DNA of 25,156 bases from the NCBI GenBank assembly GCA_937928755.1, contig CALEZI010000110.1:1-25156 (forward strand). The letters run 5' to 3'. A program made the translations under genes and the position numbers. This document shows positions 1 through 7,588 of the stretch, piece after piece (position 1 is the first letter of the stretch; each line of letters begins with the position of its first letter). Below the pieces are notes generated by a model, which did no database searches, had not been told where the DNA came from, and saw only the letters and a program-made list of their open reading frames with translations. The DNA is from an uncultured Rhodanobacteraceae bacterium (GTDB taxonomy: Bacteria > Pseudomonadota > Gammaproteobacteria > Xanthomonadales > SZUA-5).

Positions 1-52
1 CGCCGACACGGGGATTTTCAATCCCCTGCTCTACCAACTGAGCTACCCGGCC
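1..52 (-). tRNA. tRNA-Phe (anticodon GAA), 3' part cut off by the window edge
   Basis: Read on the minus strand from position 52, the sequence opens with a 7-nt acceptor strand GGCCGGG. The D arm follows (GCTC...GAGC with loop AGTTGGTA). Next is a perfect 5-bp anticodon stem, GGGGA/TCCCC, around the loop TTGAAAA. The anticodon GAA (plus-strand 17-19) decodes phenylalanine. The variable loop begins at about position 9, and the T arm and 3' acceptor strand lie outside the window. The gene is therefore partial only because of the window boundary. Arm lengths and invariant bases look normal. Confidence 0.95.
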
Positions 53-107
53 ACTTGGATCGCCAGACGGTCAGGGGTGACCTGCGCCTGCTTTGCGACA
101 GCCGCTT

Positions 108-136
108 ATTAAGCCCGCTTGGTGCGTCGGCGTCAA
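108..136 (-). promoter_or_regulatory. Probable sigma-70 promoter of tRNA-Phe
   Basis: On the minus strand a TTGACG -35 box (131-136) and a CTTAAT -10 box (108-113) are separated by 17 nt. This lies about 50 nt upstream of the tRNA 5' end and fits a short leader to be removed by RNase P. The -35 matches consensus at 5 of 6 positions and the -10 at 4 of 6. No other convincing signal was seen in 53-288. Assignment is by eye only. Confidence 0.5.
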
Positions 137-288
137 TCCCTCGTTGCTCAAGCCTGCCTCCACGGCTAACGGCCAATGCAAGCGCGGGTTGATTTTTGCG
201 CCATGAACGAACTTTCATCGGATCGAGCTGCGATTGCACAGGCAATCGGCGCGATGATGGGCAATGCCTCACTGCTGGAGCACACACC

Positions 289-705
289 ATGGTTCAACGC
301 GCTTGTCTCGTTGCAATCGGCCTGCTTCTCGGCCTCTCGGCGTGCACCACGCCGGCGGAATTCCGTTCGCGCCAGGACGCTGAACTGGCGCGCTTCGAAA
401 AGCATGCGGGGGCACCGGTGGATCGCATCAATACCTACACCGGCGTGGAGCATTGGCAGTCGTTGTCTGCCGACAAGCTAGTGATCTGGATCGGCGTCAA
501 TCGGGTGTTCCTGCTGACCTTGCGGGCGCCCTGCAGTGGCCTCGAGTTCCAGCAGACGATTGCCATCAGTTCGACCAACAACATCATCGACCGTCGCTTC
601 GACAAGGTGCATGTCGACAGGCTGAGCTGTTACATCAGCGAAATCCGGCCCATCGACTACAAGGCGCTGAAGCAGGAAGCACGCGCCAGCCGCGAGGATT
701 CCTGA
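289..705 (+). CDS. DUF6491-type lipoprotein
   Basis: A 138-residue protein of unknown function, probably a lipoprotein. The N-terminus (MVQRACLVAIGLLLGLSAC) is a signal peptide ending in a lipobox LSAC, so Cys19 would be lipidated. The ATG at 289 is chosen because the signal peptide starts there and a GGAG lies 9 nt upstream; the same frame stays open further upstream but encodes nothing signal-like. The mature part contains a W-Q-x-L-x-x-D-x-L-V-I-W-x-G-V stretch, then FLLTL, then a cysteine-glycine-leucine element and a second cysteine near the end. This pattern resembles the DUF6491 family of xanthomonads, where the two cysteines may pair. The gene is convergent with yggX, leaving only 13 bp between stop codons. 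Family assignment is from memory of the pattern. Confidence 0.8.
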   Translation: MVQRACLVAIGLLLGLSACTTPAEFRSRQDAELARFEKHAGAPVDRINTYTGVEHWQSLSADKLVIWIGVNRVFLLTLRAPCSGLEFQQTIAISSTNNIIDRRFDKVHVDRLSCYISEIRPIDYKALKQEARASREDS

Positions 706-718
706 GGCACTGTCGGCG

Positions 719-991
719 TCAACTGCCGGATTCGAGGTAGCCGGGCGGCGGCGCCGAACCGGGCCCGAAGAAGAATTTTTCCATTTCCTCCTGCAGGAAC
801 TTACGCGCCTTGGGATCGACCGGCGACAGGCGATTTTCGTTGATCAGCATGGTCTGCTGTGCCAGCCAGTCGCTCCATGCGCGCCGAGAAACCTGCTGGT
901 AAACCCGTTGCCCCAGTTCACCCGGATAGGGCGCACGATCGAGCCCTTCCTGGCCCGCGCCGTGGCGCACACATTCGATCAGTCGTGACAT
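719..991 (-). CDS. yggX: Probable Fe(2+)-trafficking protein YggX
   Basis: A 90-residue YggX-family protein. In enterobacteria this small protein protects iron-sulfur enzymes against oxidative damage and may handle labile iron. The sequence starts MSRLIECVRHGAGQEGLDRAPYPG in family style, with a Cys at position 7, the PYPGELGQR motif, and W-x-x-W-L-x-x-Q-T-x-x-I-N-E. Length matches the family. The start is supported by AAGGA 6-7 nt upstream. It is the last gene of the ftsY-mutY-yggX string, starting 18 nt after the mutY stop. Adjacency of mutY and yggX is a known arrangement in gammaproteobacteria and makes sense because both counter oxidative damage. Confidence 0.95.
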   Translation of the reverse strand: MSRLIECVRHGAGQEGLDRAPYPGELGQRVYQQVSRRAWSDWLAQQTMLINENRLSPVDPKARKFLQEEMEKFFFGPGSAPPPGYLESGS

Positions 992-1009
992 GGTCTTTCC
1001 TTCAGTCGA

Positions 1010-2113
1010 TCAATTCGGATTGATTGCGGCGATCGTCGCGGATTGAGTCTCTAGCAACCGCCGCAAGGGTTGCGGCAATCCCAACTGCAACGCGTCTTCG
1101 ATGCTGCACCAGCGGCTTTCGCCGTCGGCGATGCCGAGACCAAGAGCGCGCGCCGATCGTACGTCGATGTCCAGCGAAAAATGAGTGAACTCGTGGCGCA
1201 GCGTGGCCATGGGCTGCGGTTCTGCGATGCCGACGCCGAGTTGGCGCAACACGGCCAAAGCCTGTTCGCTGCTGTCGCCGTCGACCAGCGACCATAACCC
1301 TGCCCAGATTCCCACGGGAGGGCGCCGACGCAGCAAGAGCCGTTGCTGATCGTCGTATACCCACAGTTGAGTGCTGCGTCGCAATGGCCGCTCGCGCTTG
1401 CGCCGCGCCTGAGGGAATTCGTCCACTCGCCGTTGCACCCAGGCGTCGCAATCCGGACTCAACGGACATCGGGTGCAGGCCGGTCGACGCCGAGTGCACA
1501 GCGTCGCACCCAGATCCATCAGCGCCTGGGTGTAATCGGCCAGCCTGGTCTCTGGCAACACGGCTGCGGCAAGCGCCCACAACTCCTGCTGCACCGCAGT
1601 CGACGCCGGATCGCCGCCGATTGCGCGGTACCGAGAAAGCACGCGACGGACGTTGCCGTCGAGGATGGGCCATCGCGCGCCGTGCGCCTGCGCAAGGATC
1701 GCGCCGGCCGTCGAGCGACCGATGCCGGGCAGTGCCGAGATAGCCTCGAATTCGCCTGGCAGTTCGCCGGCGTGCCGCGTCATGCAGATCTGTGCCGTGC
1801 GATGCAGGTTCCGCGCCCGCGAGTAATAACCAAGACCGGACCACAGCGCCAATACGTCGTCGAGTTCGCCGGCCGCGAGATCCGCGAGCGTCGGGAATCG
1901 CGCGAGAAAGCGCTGGTAATACGGAATCACTGTCTGCACCTGGGTCTGCTGCAGCATGATTTCGGCCAGCCACACGCGATAGGCACTGCGCGGGTGTTGC
2001 CAGGGCAGATCGTGGCGTCCGTGCTGGTCGAACCAAGCCAGGATACGGCCGGCGAAGTCCCCTTCCTGCGGCGCCGGAGGACCGGCGCCCTGCGCAGCGC
2101 TGGTCTCAGCCAC
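1010..2113 (-). CDS. mutY: Adenine DNA glycosylase MutY
   Basis: A 367-residue base-excision glycosylase that removes adenine mispaired with 8-oxoguanine. Visible features from the proposed start: EIMLQQTQV with catalytic Glu51; the helix-hairpin-helix LPGIGRSTAGAI (about 128-139); LDGNVRRVL with catalytic Asp152; the 4Fe-4S cluster ligands Cys206, Cys213, Cys216 and Cys222 (C-x6-C-x2-C-x5-C); and a C-terminal NUDIX-like 8-oxoG recognition domain (about 230-360) containing RRRPPVGIWAGLWSL. The start is taken as GTG at 2113, overlapping the ftsY stop. The frame stays open upstream to 2260, but that part is an ftsY shadow rich in Arg, Ser and Cys. No strong ribosome site is seen, so translation is probably coupled to ftsY. 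Confidence 0.95.
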   Translation of the reverse strand: MAETSAAQGAGPPAPQEGDFAGRILAWFDQHGRHDLPWQHPRSAYRVWLAEIMLQQTQVQTVIPYYQRFLARFPTLADLAAGELDDVLALWSGLGYYSRARNLHRTAQICMTRHAGELPGEFEAISALPGIGRSTAGAILAQAHGARWPILDGNVRRVLSRYRAIGGDPASTAVQQELWALAAAVLPETRLADYTQALMDLGATLCTRRRPACTRCPLSPDCDAWVQRRVDEFPQARRKRERPLRRSTQLWVYDDQQRLLLRRRPPVGIWAGLWSLVDGDSSEQALAVLRQLGVGIAEPQPMATLRHEFTHFSLDIDVRSARALGLGIADGESRWCSIEDALQLGLPQPLRRLLETQSATIAAINPN

Positions 2114-3731
2114 CGAGTTCTCGCGGCAACAGTGCATCGACGAAGTCCTCGGCGACGAACTCGCGCAGGTCTTCGCGCTTTTCGCCGACGCCGATGAAGC
2201 GGATCGGCAGGCCAAGTTCGCGGCACAGCGCGAACACCATGCCGCCCTTGGCCGTGCCATCCAGCTTGGTCACGACGATGCCGGTCAGGCCGACTGCCTG
2301 ATGGAACTGCTTGGCCTGATTGAGCGCGTTCTGGCCGGTACCGCCGTCGATGACCAGCAGGGTCTCGTGCGGCGCCGCAGGATCGATCTTGCCGAGCACG
2401 CGTTTGACCTTGGCCAGTTCCTGCATCAGGTGGCCCTGGGTGTGCAGGCGGCCTGCGGTGTCGGCGATCAGTACGTCGATGTTGCGCGATTTCGCCGCCT
2501 GCAAGGCGTCGAAGATCACCGAGGCCGAGTCGGCGCCGCTACCCTGGGCGATCACTGCCACCTGATTGCGATCACCCCAGGTCTTCAACTGCTCCACGGC
2601 GGCGGCGCGGAAAGTATCGCCGGCAGCCAGCATGACGCTGTGGCCTGCCTGTTTGTAGCGCATCGCCAGCTTGCCGATGGTGGTGGTCTTGCCAGCACCG
2701 TTGACGCCGACGGTGAGGATCACGAACGGACGCGGAGCCGCCGGGATATGCAGCGGCCTGGCATGATTGACGATCAGCGCGCGCAGATCGCTGCGCAGCG
2801 CAGCCAGCAATGCCTGGGCATCGGCGAACTCGCGCTTGCGCATGCGCGTGCCGAGCCTGGCCACCAGTTCGGTGCTGGCGGTGACACCGACGTCGGCCTG
2901 GATCAATGCAGTTTCCAGTTCTTCCAGCAGATCCTCGTCGAGCTTGGGATTGCGTTTGAACAGGCTGCCGACGCTGGCGGTGAGCGCACGTGCGGTGGCA
3001 GCCAGGCGTTCGCGCAGAGAGCGCGGCTTGGCCGGCCCGGGGACCGGCTCTTCGGCGACGAACAGTGTCGGGACGGTCTCATTCGCTTCGGCGCTGATCC
3101 GAGGCGCGTCATCGCCCGCAGCAGCGCCGGTTGCCGGCGCGTGAACCTGCACGGCAGGCACTGACGCAGGCGGCGCATGAACCTGCACGGCAGGCACTGC
3201 CGCAGGCGGCGCGTAAACCTGCACAGCAGGCGCTGCCTCAGGCGGCGCATGAACCTGCGCGGCAGACACTGCCTCAGGCGGCGCCTGAACCTGCACGGCA
3301 GGCGCTGCCTCAGGCGGCACATGAACCTCTGCGGCAGGCGCGACCGCGGCTTGCTCGGGAACCGCTTCGCGCGCCGGCGCAACGGCCGGAGCTGGATCCG
3401 GCGCGGCGGGCACGGCCGCGGGCGGCGCAATCGGATGCTGCGCCGGGGCCTTTGGGCTACGCCAGACCCCCTCGTAGCGCCACCAGGGTACCGCAGCCTC
3501 CACGGCGGTGGCCGAGTCGGAAGTCGACGGTTTCGGCGCATCGCCATCGGCAACCTCAAGGATGGGCTCGACCGCCATCTGCGTGGGTGCAGTACCCGGA
3601 TCGTCGACGCGCCGCTCGGCGCCGCCAGCGTCGTGTGCACCTTCCGCCGAAGCGGGCACGCCTGGGTGTTCCGCCGCCGGCGCAGATGCCACCTGGGGAT
3701 CGTTCTTGTCTCGTCGAAACCACTTGAGCAT
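2106..3731 (-). CDS. ftsY: Signal recognition particle receptor FtsY, with an expanded repetitive N-terminal domain
   Basis: A 541-residue SRP-receptor GTPase that docks ribosome-SRP complexes at the inner membrane. The start MLKWFRRDK resembles the short basic membrane-binding tip. Residues 20-230 are a Pro/Ala-rich low-complexity A domain, and 136-199 consist of a 12-residue tandem repeat (see the repeat entry). The N domain spans about 238-325. The G domain has the P-loop GVNGAGKT (342-349), DTFRAAAVEQL (372-382), DTAGRLH (424-430), TKLDGTAKGG (488-497) and GVGEKREDL (514-522). All GTPase motifs look intact. The ATG at 3731 is the natural start; no clear Shine-Dalgarno sequence precedes it. 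The gene is divergent from rsmD and leads the ftsY-mutY-yggX string. Confidence 0.97.
   Translation of the reverse strand: MLKWFRRDKNDPQVASAPAAEHPGVPASAEGAHDAGGAERRVDDPGTAPTQMAVEPILEVADGDAPKPSTSDSATAVEAAVPWWRYEGVWRSPKAPAQHPIAPPAAVPAAPDPAPAVAPAREAVPEQAAVAPAAEVHVPPEAAPAVQVQAPPEAVSAAQVHAPPEAAPAVQVYAPPAAVPAVQVHAPPASVPAVQVHAPATGAAAGDDAPRISAEANETVPTLFVAEEPVPGPAKPRSLRERLAATARALTASVGSLFKRNPKLDEDLLEELETALIQADVGVTASTELVARLGTRMRKREFADAQALLAALRSDLRALIVNHARPLHIPAAPRPFVILTVGVNGAGKTTTIGKLAMRYKQAGHSVMLAAGDTFRAAAVEQLKTWGDRNQVAVIAQGSGADSASVIFDALQAAKSRNIDVLIADTAGRLHTQGHLMQELAKVKRVLGKIDPAAPHETLLVIDGGTGQNALNQAKQFHQAVGLTGIVVTKLDGTAKGGMVFALCRELGLPIRFIGVGEKREDLREFVAEDFVDALLPRELGG
3143..3345 (-). repeat. 36-bp in-frame tandem repeat inside ftsY
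   Basis: Copies begin at plus-strand 3143, 3179, 3215, 3251, 3287 and 3323, exactly 36 bp apart. Each carries a GAACCTGCxCGGCAG-like core, and the sixth copy is partial and diverged. Translated on the minus strand, this gives a 12-residue unit V-x-A-P-P-x-x-x-P-A-V-Q repeated about five and a half times (FtsY residues 136-199). The period is a multiple of three, so gain or loss of copies keeps the frame. Confidence 0.95.
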
Positions 3732-3805
3732 GCGCGGGGAGATTGTCGTCAGGACGAAAGGCGTCGATTCTAACGGGCCCGCTGCCCCAACGTGGCCTGA
3801 TTAAC

Positions 3806-4447
3806 GTGAACACCCGTCGACCTGCACCTCGTTTGCGCCACGGCAGCCGGTCTCTCGGCGAAGTCCGCGTGATCGGCGGTGCGCTGAAACGATCGAAAAT
3901 CGCCGTGCCCGACCGCCCAGGCTTGCGGCCCACGCCGGACCGGGTGCGCGAGACGCTGTTCAACTGGCTGACACCGGTCATCGCCGGCGCTCGGGTACTC
4001 GACCTGTGCGCTGGAACCGGCGTGCTCGGCATCGAGGCGATATCGCGCGGTGCGCGCTACGCCTGGCTGAATGAACCCGATGGCGATCTGGCACAGCAGA
4101 TTCAGCGTAACGCCGAGCGTCTGCGCATCGCCAGCCAGGTACAAGTTTCCAGGATGACGGCGGATCGCCTGCTGGCGACTGCTGCGGACGCCCCATTCGA
4201 CATCGTGTTCATCGATCCACCCTACGATGCGCTGCTCTGGGCGCGCATCCTGGAGCGCCTGCCGGGCTGGCTGGCGCACGGCGCACAGGTTTACCTGGAG
4301 CATCCGATCGAGATCGAGTCGCCGGTCACGCCCGACTGGCGCATATTGAAGTCAGCCAGCGCTGGTCGCATCCGCTTCCATCTCTTGGAGCATGCAGCGG
4401 CGTCGGTTAGCCTCTCCGATCCGGTCAAAGCGGAGTCCGCACCTTGA
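3806..4447 (+). CDS. rsmD: 16S rRNA (guanine(966)-N(2))-methyltransferase RsmD
   Basis: An S-adenosylmethionine-dependent methyltransferase for G966 of 16S rRNA, 213 residues from the start chosen here. Motifs: VRVIGGALKRSKI and RPTPDRVRETLFNWL at the N-terminal side (typical of RsmD), SAM-binding motif I LDLCAGTGVLGIEAISRGA, and catalytic motif IV DPPYDA. GTG at 3806 gives a length near that of the family. A TTG at 3743 would add 21 residues, but its purine-rich stretch lies only about 2 nt away, so it is less likely. Neither start has a good ribosome site. The gene is divergent from ftsY, and its stop overlaps the coaD start. Confidence 0.93.
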   Translation: MNTRRPAPRLRHGSRSLGEVRVIGGALKRSKIAVPDRPGLRPTPDRVRETLFNWLTPVIAGARVLDLCAGTGVLGIEAISRGARYAWLNEPDGDLAQQIQRNAERLRIASQVQVSRMTADRLLATAADAPFDIVFIDPPYDALLWARILERLPGWLAHGAQVYLEHPIEIESPVTPDWRILKSASAGRIRFHLLEHAAASVSLSDPVKAESAP

Positions 4448-4953
4448 GCGCAACGCACGTCACGGCTCCGTTGTCGCGAGTCGCGGTATATCCCGGCACT
4501 TTCGATCCGATGACCAACGGGCACGTCGATCTCGTGGTGCGCGCGGCGCCGCTGTTCGGTCGACTGGTGGTCGGCATCGCCCACAATCCGGTCAAGGGTC
4601 CCAGTTTTGGCCTCGACGAGCGCATCGAACTGGCGCGGGAGTCGCTCGCCGAGATCCCCAATGTCGAAGTGCGCGGTTTCAGCACGCTGCTGGCGCATTT
4701 CGTGCGCGAAATCGGCGCCACGGTGATCTTGCGTGGGTTACGCGCGGTTTCCGATTTCGAATACGAATTCCAATTGGCGAGCATGAACCGCCACCTGATA
4801 CCGGAGGCCGAAACCATGTTCCTGACCCCGGCCGAGCAGTTCAGCTTCATCTCCTCGTCGCTGGTGCGCGAAGTTGCCCGACTCGGCGGCGACGTATCCG
4901 GTTTTGTGCCGCCAGCGGTGCAACGCCGTCTGGCGACGCTGTGGCATCGCTGA
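4444..4953 (+). CDS. coaD: Phosphopantetheine adenylyltransferase CoaD
   Basis: Catalyses the penultimate step of coenzyme A synthesis, 4'-phosphopantetheine plus ATP to dephospho-CoA. At 169 residues it is slightly longer than the usual bacterial enzyme because of about ten extra N-terminal residues. Visible motifs are YPGTFDPMTNGH (nucleotidyltransferase T/HxGH element), the LRGLRAVSDFEYE loop, and ISSSLVREVA, the second signature. The start is a TTG at 4444 sharing bases with the rsmD TGA, implying translational coupling. No in-frame ATG precedes the first conserved motif. The rsmD-coaD-ferredoxin-ggt order resembles that of pseudomonads. Confidence 0.96.
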   Translation: MSATHVTAPLSRVAVYPGTFDPMTNGHVDLVVRAAPLFGRLVVGIAHNPVKGPSFGLDERIELARESLAEIPNVEVRGFSTLLAHFVREIGATVILRGLRAVSDFEYEFQLASMNRHLIPEAETMFLTPAEQFSFISSSLVREVARLGGDVSGFVPPAVQRRLATLWHR

Positions 4954-5056
4954 CTCACAGCCGCACCCGGGCATCAGCCGCTCGCTTTAGTGCTCAGAGA
5001 TCGGTCAGGGCTGGTAACATCAATGGTCACGGTCTGACCTTCGAAGGAGCTTCATC

Positions 5057-5536
5057 ATGTTCCGTCGCTTGATTGCCCCTATCGCACTCGTTTGCGGTCT
5101 GCTTGTGCTGGGCGCCTGCCAGGAAGCGGCGCCGCCGCCGGATCCGGCAAAAGTCGTGCCGACCAATCCGGGCGACTCGGCCGCGTGGAAGGCTTATGTT
5201 TCCGCCGTGTCCAAGTCGTATGTCCCGGCCGACCAGAGTTCGCGCATCTTCGCAACCTTCGTCGAGTACAGCCAGGACGAGGAAAAGACCGCACGCACGG
5301 TGGAGAACATCAACAATTTCATCAGTCGTGGCATCGCCGAGGGCACCACGATCCTGTTCGCGTCGCCGAATTCGCCGCTGGTGGCCGAGATCGTCGAAAA
5401 GGCCTTCGCCAACCCGAACCCGGTGCTGCTGAAAGGCATCCGCGTCATTTTCATCGGCCAGAAGGCTGAAGAAGAGCGCGTGCGCGCTGCAGTCACGGCG
5501 TGGGGCGCGACCTTCGTGTTCCACGAAGCCCGCTAG
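5057..5536 (+). CDS. Small putative lipoprotein of unknown function
   Basis: A 159-residue protein I cannot assign to a named family. The N-terminus MFRRLIAPIALVCGLLVLGAC is a lipoprotein signal with lipobox LGAC, predicting lipidation at Cys21. A Pro-rich linker (EAAPPPDPAKVVPTNPGD) and a globular domain follow. The domain has SSRIFATFVEYSQDEEKTARTV-type helices and an alternating beta/alpha end (TTILFASPNSPLVAEIV, then KGIRVIFIGQKAEEERVRAAV) that looks like a small Rossmann-like fold. A good AAGGAG lies 8-9 nt before the ATG. The gene sits between coaD and the ferredoxin, where pseudomonads have no gene in the order I remember. Being a lipoprotein is well supported; its role is unknown. Confidence 0.85.
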   Translation: MFRRLIAPIALVCGLLVLGACQEAAPPPDPAKVVPTNPGDSAAWKAYVSAVSKSYVPADQSSRIFATFVEYSQDEEKTARTVENINNFISRGIAEGTTILFASPNSPLVAEIVEKAFANPNPVLLKGIRVIFIGQKAEEERVRAAVTAWGATFVFHEAR

Positions 5537-5548
5537 CCAGGTGCCTGG

Positions 5549-5568
5549 GGTGCGGCTCGTGCCGCACC
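5549..5568 (+). promoter_or_regulatory. Strong hairpin just upstream of the ferredoxin start
   Basis: Perfect 8-bp arms GGTGCGGC (5549-5556) and GCCGCACC (5561-5568) enclose a TCGT tetraloop. It ends 10 nt before the ferredoxin ATG, in the zone where a ribosome-binding site would sit. No U-tract follows, so a standard intrinsic terminator is not supported. An attenuator, mRNA-stability or translation-control role is possible. Confidence 0.6.
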
Positions 5569-5578
5569 TCGAATCCCG

Positions 5579-5836
5579 ATGGCGCTGCTGATTACCGACC
5601 AATGCGTCAATTGTGACGTCTGCGAGCCGGCGTGCCCGAACCGCGCGATCTACCAAGGTCCGCAGGTCTACGAGATCGACCCCGAACGCTGCACCGAATG
5701 CGTCGGCCATCACGACGAGCCGCAGTGCGTGGTGGTCTGCCCCGTCGAGTGCATCTTTGTCGACCCCGCCCACCTCGAGACCAACGAGCAACTGCTGGCG
5801 AAGGCCGACCGGCTGAAGTCCGAGGAATTCGCATGA
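5579..5836 (+). CDS. yfhL: YfhL-type 4Fe-4S dicluster ferredoxin
   Basis: An 85-residue cytoplasmic electron carrier with two 4Fe-4S binding sites. Cluster ligands visible are Cys9, Cys12, Cys15 and Cys19 (C-x2-C-x2-C-x3-C-P), then Cys38, Cys41, Cys50 and Cys54 (C-x2-C-x8-C-x3-C-P), with one further Cys at 58. The longer gap in the second motif and the C-terminal helix (TNEQLLAKADRLKSEE) are typical of the YfhL/Fdx1 group. Start by ATG at 5579. No clear Shine-Dalgarno sequence is present and a hairpin sits just upstream. The stop overlaps the ggt start as ATGA, so the two are probably co-translated. Its redox partner cannot be told from the sequence. Confidence 0.95.
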   Translation: MALLITDQCVNCDVCEPACPNRAIYQGPQVYEIDPERCTECVGHHDEPQCVVVCPVECIFVDPAHLETNEQLLAKADRLKSEEFA

Positions 5837-7587
5837 ACTGTGTGACCGATGAATGCGCCCGCCGGGTCGGTGGCCCTGCGCAAGGCAGGCCTCGGCCACC
5901 GGCGGCACGCAGCGTGCTGCTGTTGTTGCTGGTTTGGCCGTTGGTCGTACTGGCAGAAACACCCAACGCCGCCGGCATCGCCAGCGCCAATCATCAGGCG
6001 ACCGCAGCTGGTTTCGAGATCCTCGAACAAGGCGGCAATGCCTTCGATGCCGCCGTTGCCGTGTCGGCAGCACTGAGTGTCGTGGAACCCGAGAGTTCAG
6101 GATTGGGCGGCGGCGGCTTCTTTCTGCTGCACCGCGCCAGCGACGGCAAAGCGGTATTCGTCGACGCCCGCGAGACAGCACCGATGGCGGCGACGCGCGA
6201 CATGTATCTCGACGCACAAGGCAATGCGCAACGTTCGCGCAGCACCCTGGGCGCGCTGGCTGCGGCAATTCCCGGCTTGCCGGCAGGGCTGGTGCTGGTC
6301 GCCGAACGCTACGGCAAGCTGCCGCTGAAGCAGTCGCTGGGACCGGCGATCAAACTGGCACGCGACGGATTCATCTGGAGCGCCAAGAACTCGGCGATGA
6401 TCGGCTACCGCACGCAGCAGTTGGCCGAATCGTCGGCGGCGGCCAAGATCTATCTGCGCCGCGGCAAGCCGCCGGCAGTTGGCGATCGCATTCGCAACCC
6501 GGACTTGGCGCGCGTACTCGAAAGGCTCGCCGCCGAGGGTCATCGCGGCTTTTACCAAGGCAAGACCGCCAGGGCGCTGGTCAACGGGGTGCGCGCAGCG
6601 GGCGGCATCTGGACCATCGAAGACCTCACTCGTTATCGCGCGGTCGAGCGTGAACCGCTGCGCTTTCAGTATCGCGGGCAGACCATCCTGACGGCACCGC
6701 CACCCTCATCCGGCGGCATCGCACTGGTCGGCCTGTTCCAGATCCTGAGCGGCTACCCGCTGGCCGACTACAGCCGTGTGCAGCGCCTGCACGTCGAAAT
6801 CGAGGCGATGCGCCGCGTCTATCGAGATCGCGCCATCTATCTCGGCGATCCGGATTTCGTCGACGTGCCGATGGAGATGCTGCTCAGCCCGTGGTACGCC
6901 GCCGGTCTGCGCGCGTCGATCCACACCGGCAAGGCTACGCCCAGCGACGCGCTGCCCGGCATCAGCGCCACCAGCGAAGGCACCGACACCACGCATTTCT
7001 CGATCATCGACGCCGACGGCAATGTTGCCGCTGTGACGCAAACCGTGAACTTGCCCTTCGGCGCAACCGTGATGGCGCCGGGCACCGGTTTGATGCTGAA
7101 CAACGAGATGGACGATTTTTCGGTCAAACCCGGCATACCGAATGCTTTCGGACTGCTCGGTGGCGATGCCAACGCGATCGAGCCGGGCAAACGTCCGCTG
7201 TCTTCAATGACGCCGACCATCCTGCTCGGCGACGAGCGCGTCGCCGCACTCGGCTCGCCGGGTGGCAGTCGCATCATCACCATGGTGTTCCAGGGCCTGT
7301 CGATGGTGCTGGATGGCAAGAGCGCGGCCGAAGCCGTCGGCGCGCCACGCATCCATCATCAGTACCAGCCCGACAGCGTATCCACCGAGCCCGGCGCGCT
7401 GAGCGAGTCCGAAAGCCAGTCGCTGACTGCGCGCGGATTCACGTTGACCGCGGCTGAGCGCCCTTGGGGCAACATGCAGGTGGTGGTCTGGAACCGCAAG
7501 ACGGGCGTCGTCGAAGCGGCATCCGACCCGCGCTGGAAAGGCGTCGGCGGCGGCGAGAGTCGTGATCGAGGGATGATCTTTCGATGA
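5833..7587 (+). CDS. ggt: Gamma-glutamyltransferase (secreted, self-processing)
   Basis: A 584-residue N-terminal nucleophile hydrolase that cleaves or transfers the gamma-glutamyl group of glutathione and related compounds. The start is ATG 5833, overlapping the ferredoxin stop (ATGA). The frame is open further upstream but lies wholly inside the ferredoxin gene. A hydrophobic segment at about residues 27-40 ending LVVLAETPN is a likely signal peptide, preceded by an unusually long polar stretch. Motifs: GGNAFDAAVA, PESSGLGGGGF, the processing site DTTHFS with nucleophile Thr386, PLSSMTPTI, and GSPGGSRII in the small subunit. Cleavage before Thr386 would give a small subunit of 199 residues, a normal size. 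The enzyme is expected in the periplasm. It is probably in one transcript with yfhL and the MBL gene. Confidence 0.96.
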   Translation: MNCVTDECARRVGGPAQGRPRPPAARSVLLLLLVWPLVVLAETPNAAGIASANHQATAAGFEILEQGGNAFDAAVAVSAALSVVEPESSGLGGGGFFLLHRASDGKAVFVDARETAPMAATRDMYLDAQGNAQRSRSTLGALAAAIPGLPAGLVLVAERYGKLPLKQSLGPAIKLARDGFIWSAKNSAMIGYRTQQLAESSAAAKIYLRRGKPPAVGDRIRNPDLARVLERLAAEGHRGFYQGKTARALVNGVRAAGGIWTIEDLTRYRAVEREPLRFQYRGQTILTAPPPSSGGIALVGLFQILSGYPLADYSRVQRLHVEIEAMRRVYRDRAIYLGDPDFVDVPMEMLLSPWYAAGLRASIHTGKATPSDALPGISATSEGTDTTHFSIIDADGNVAAVTQTVNLPFGATVMAPGTGLMLNNEMDDFSVKPGIPNAFGLLGGDANAIEPGKRPLSSMTPTILLGDERVAALGSPGGSRIITMVFQGLSMVLDGKSAAEAVGAPRIHHQYQPDSVSTEPGALSESESQSLTARGFTLTAAERPWGNMQVVVWNRKTGVVEAASDPRWKGVGGGESRDRGMIFR

Positions 7588-7588
7588 G

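Noticed and set aside
3143..3345. CRISPR-like array
   Set aside because: The 36-bp units are contiguous, with no unique spacers, and are in frame within ftsY.
5003..5039. GGTCAG/CTGACC inverted repeat before the lipoprotein gene
   Set aside because: Only 6-bp arms with a long spacer; easily due to chance.
5632..5832. Upstream extension of the ggt reading frame
   Set aside because: It lies wholly in the ferredoxin gene in another frame. The ATG at 5833 overlapping the ferredoxin stop is the natural start.
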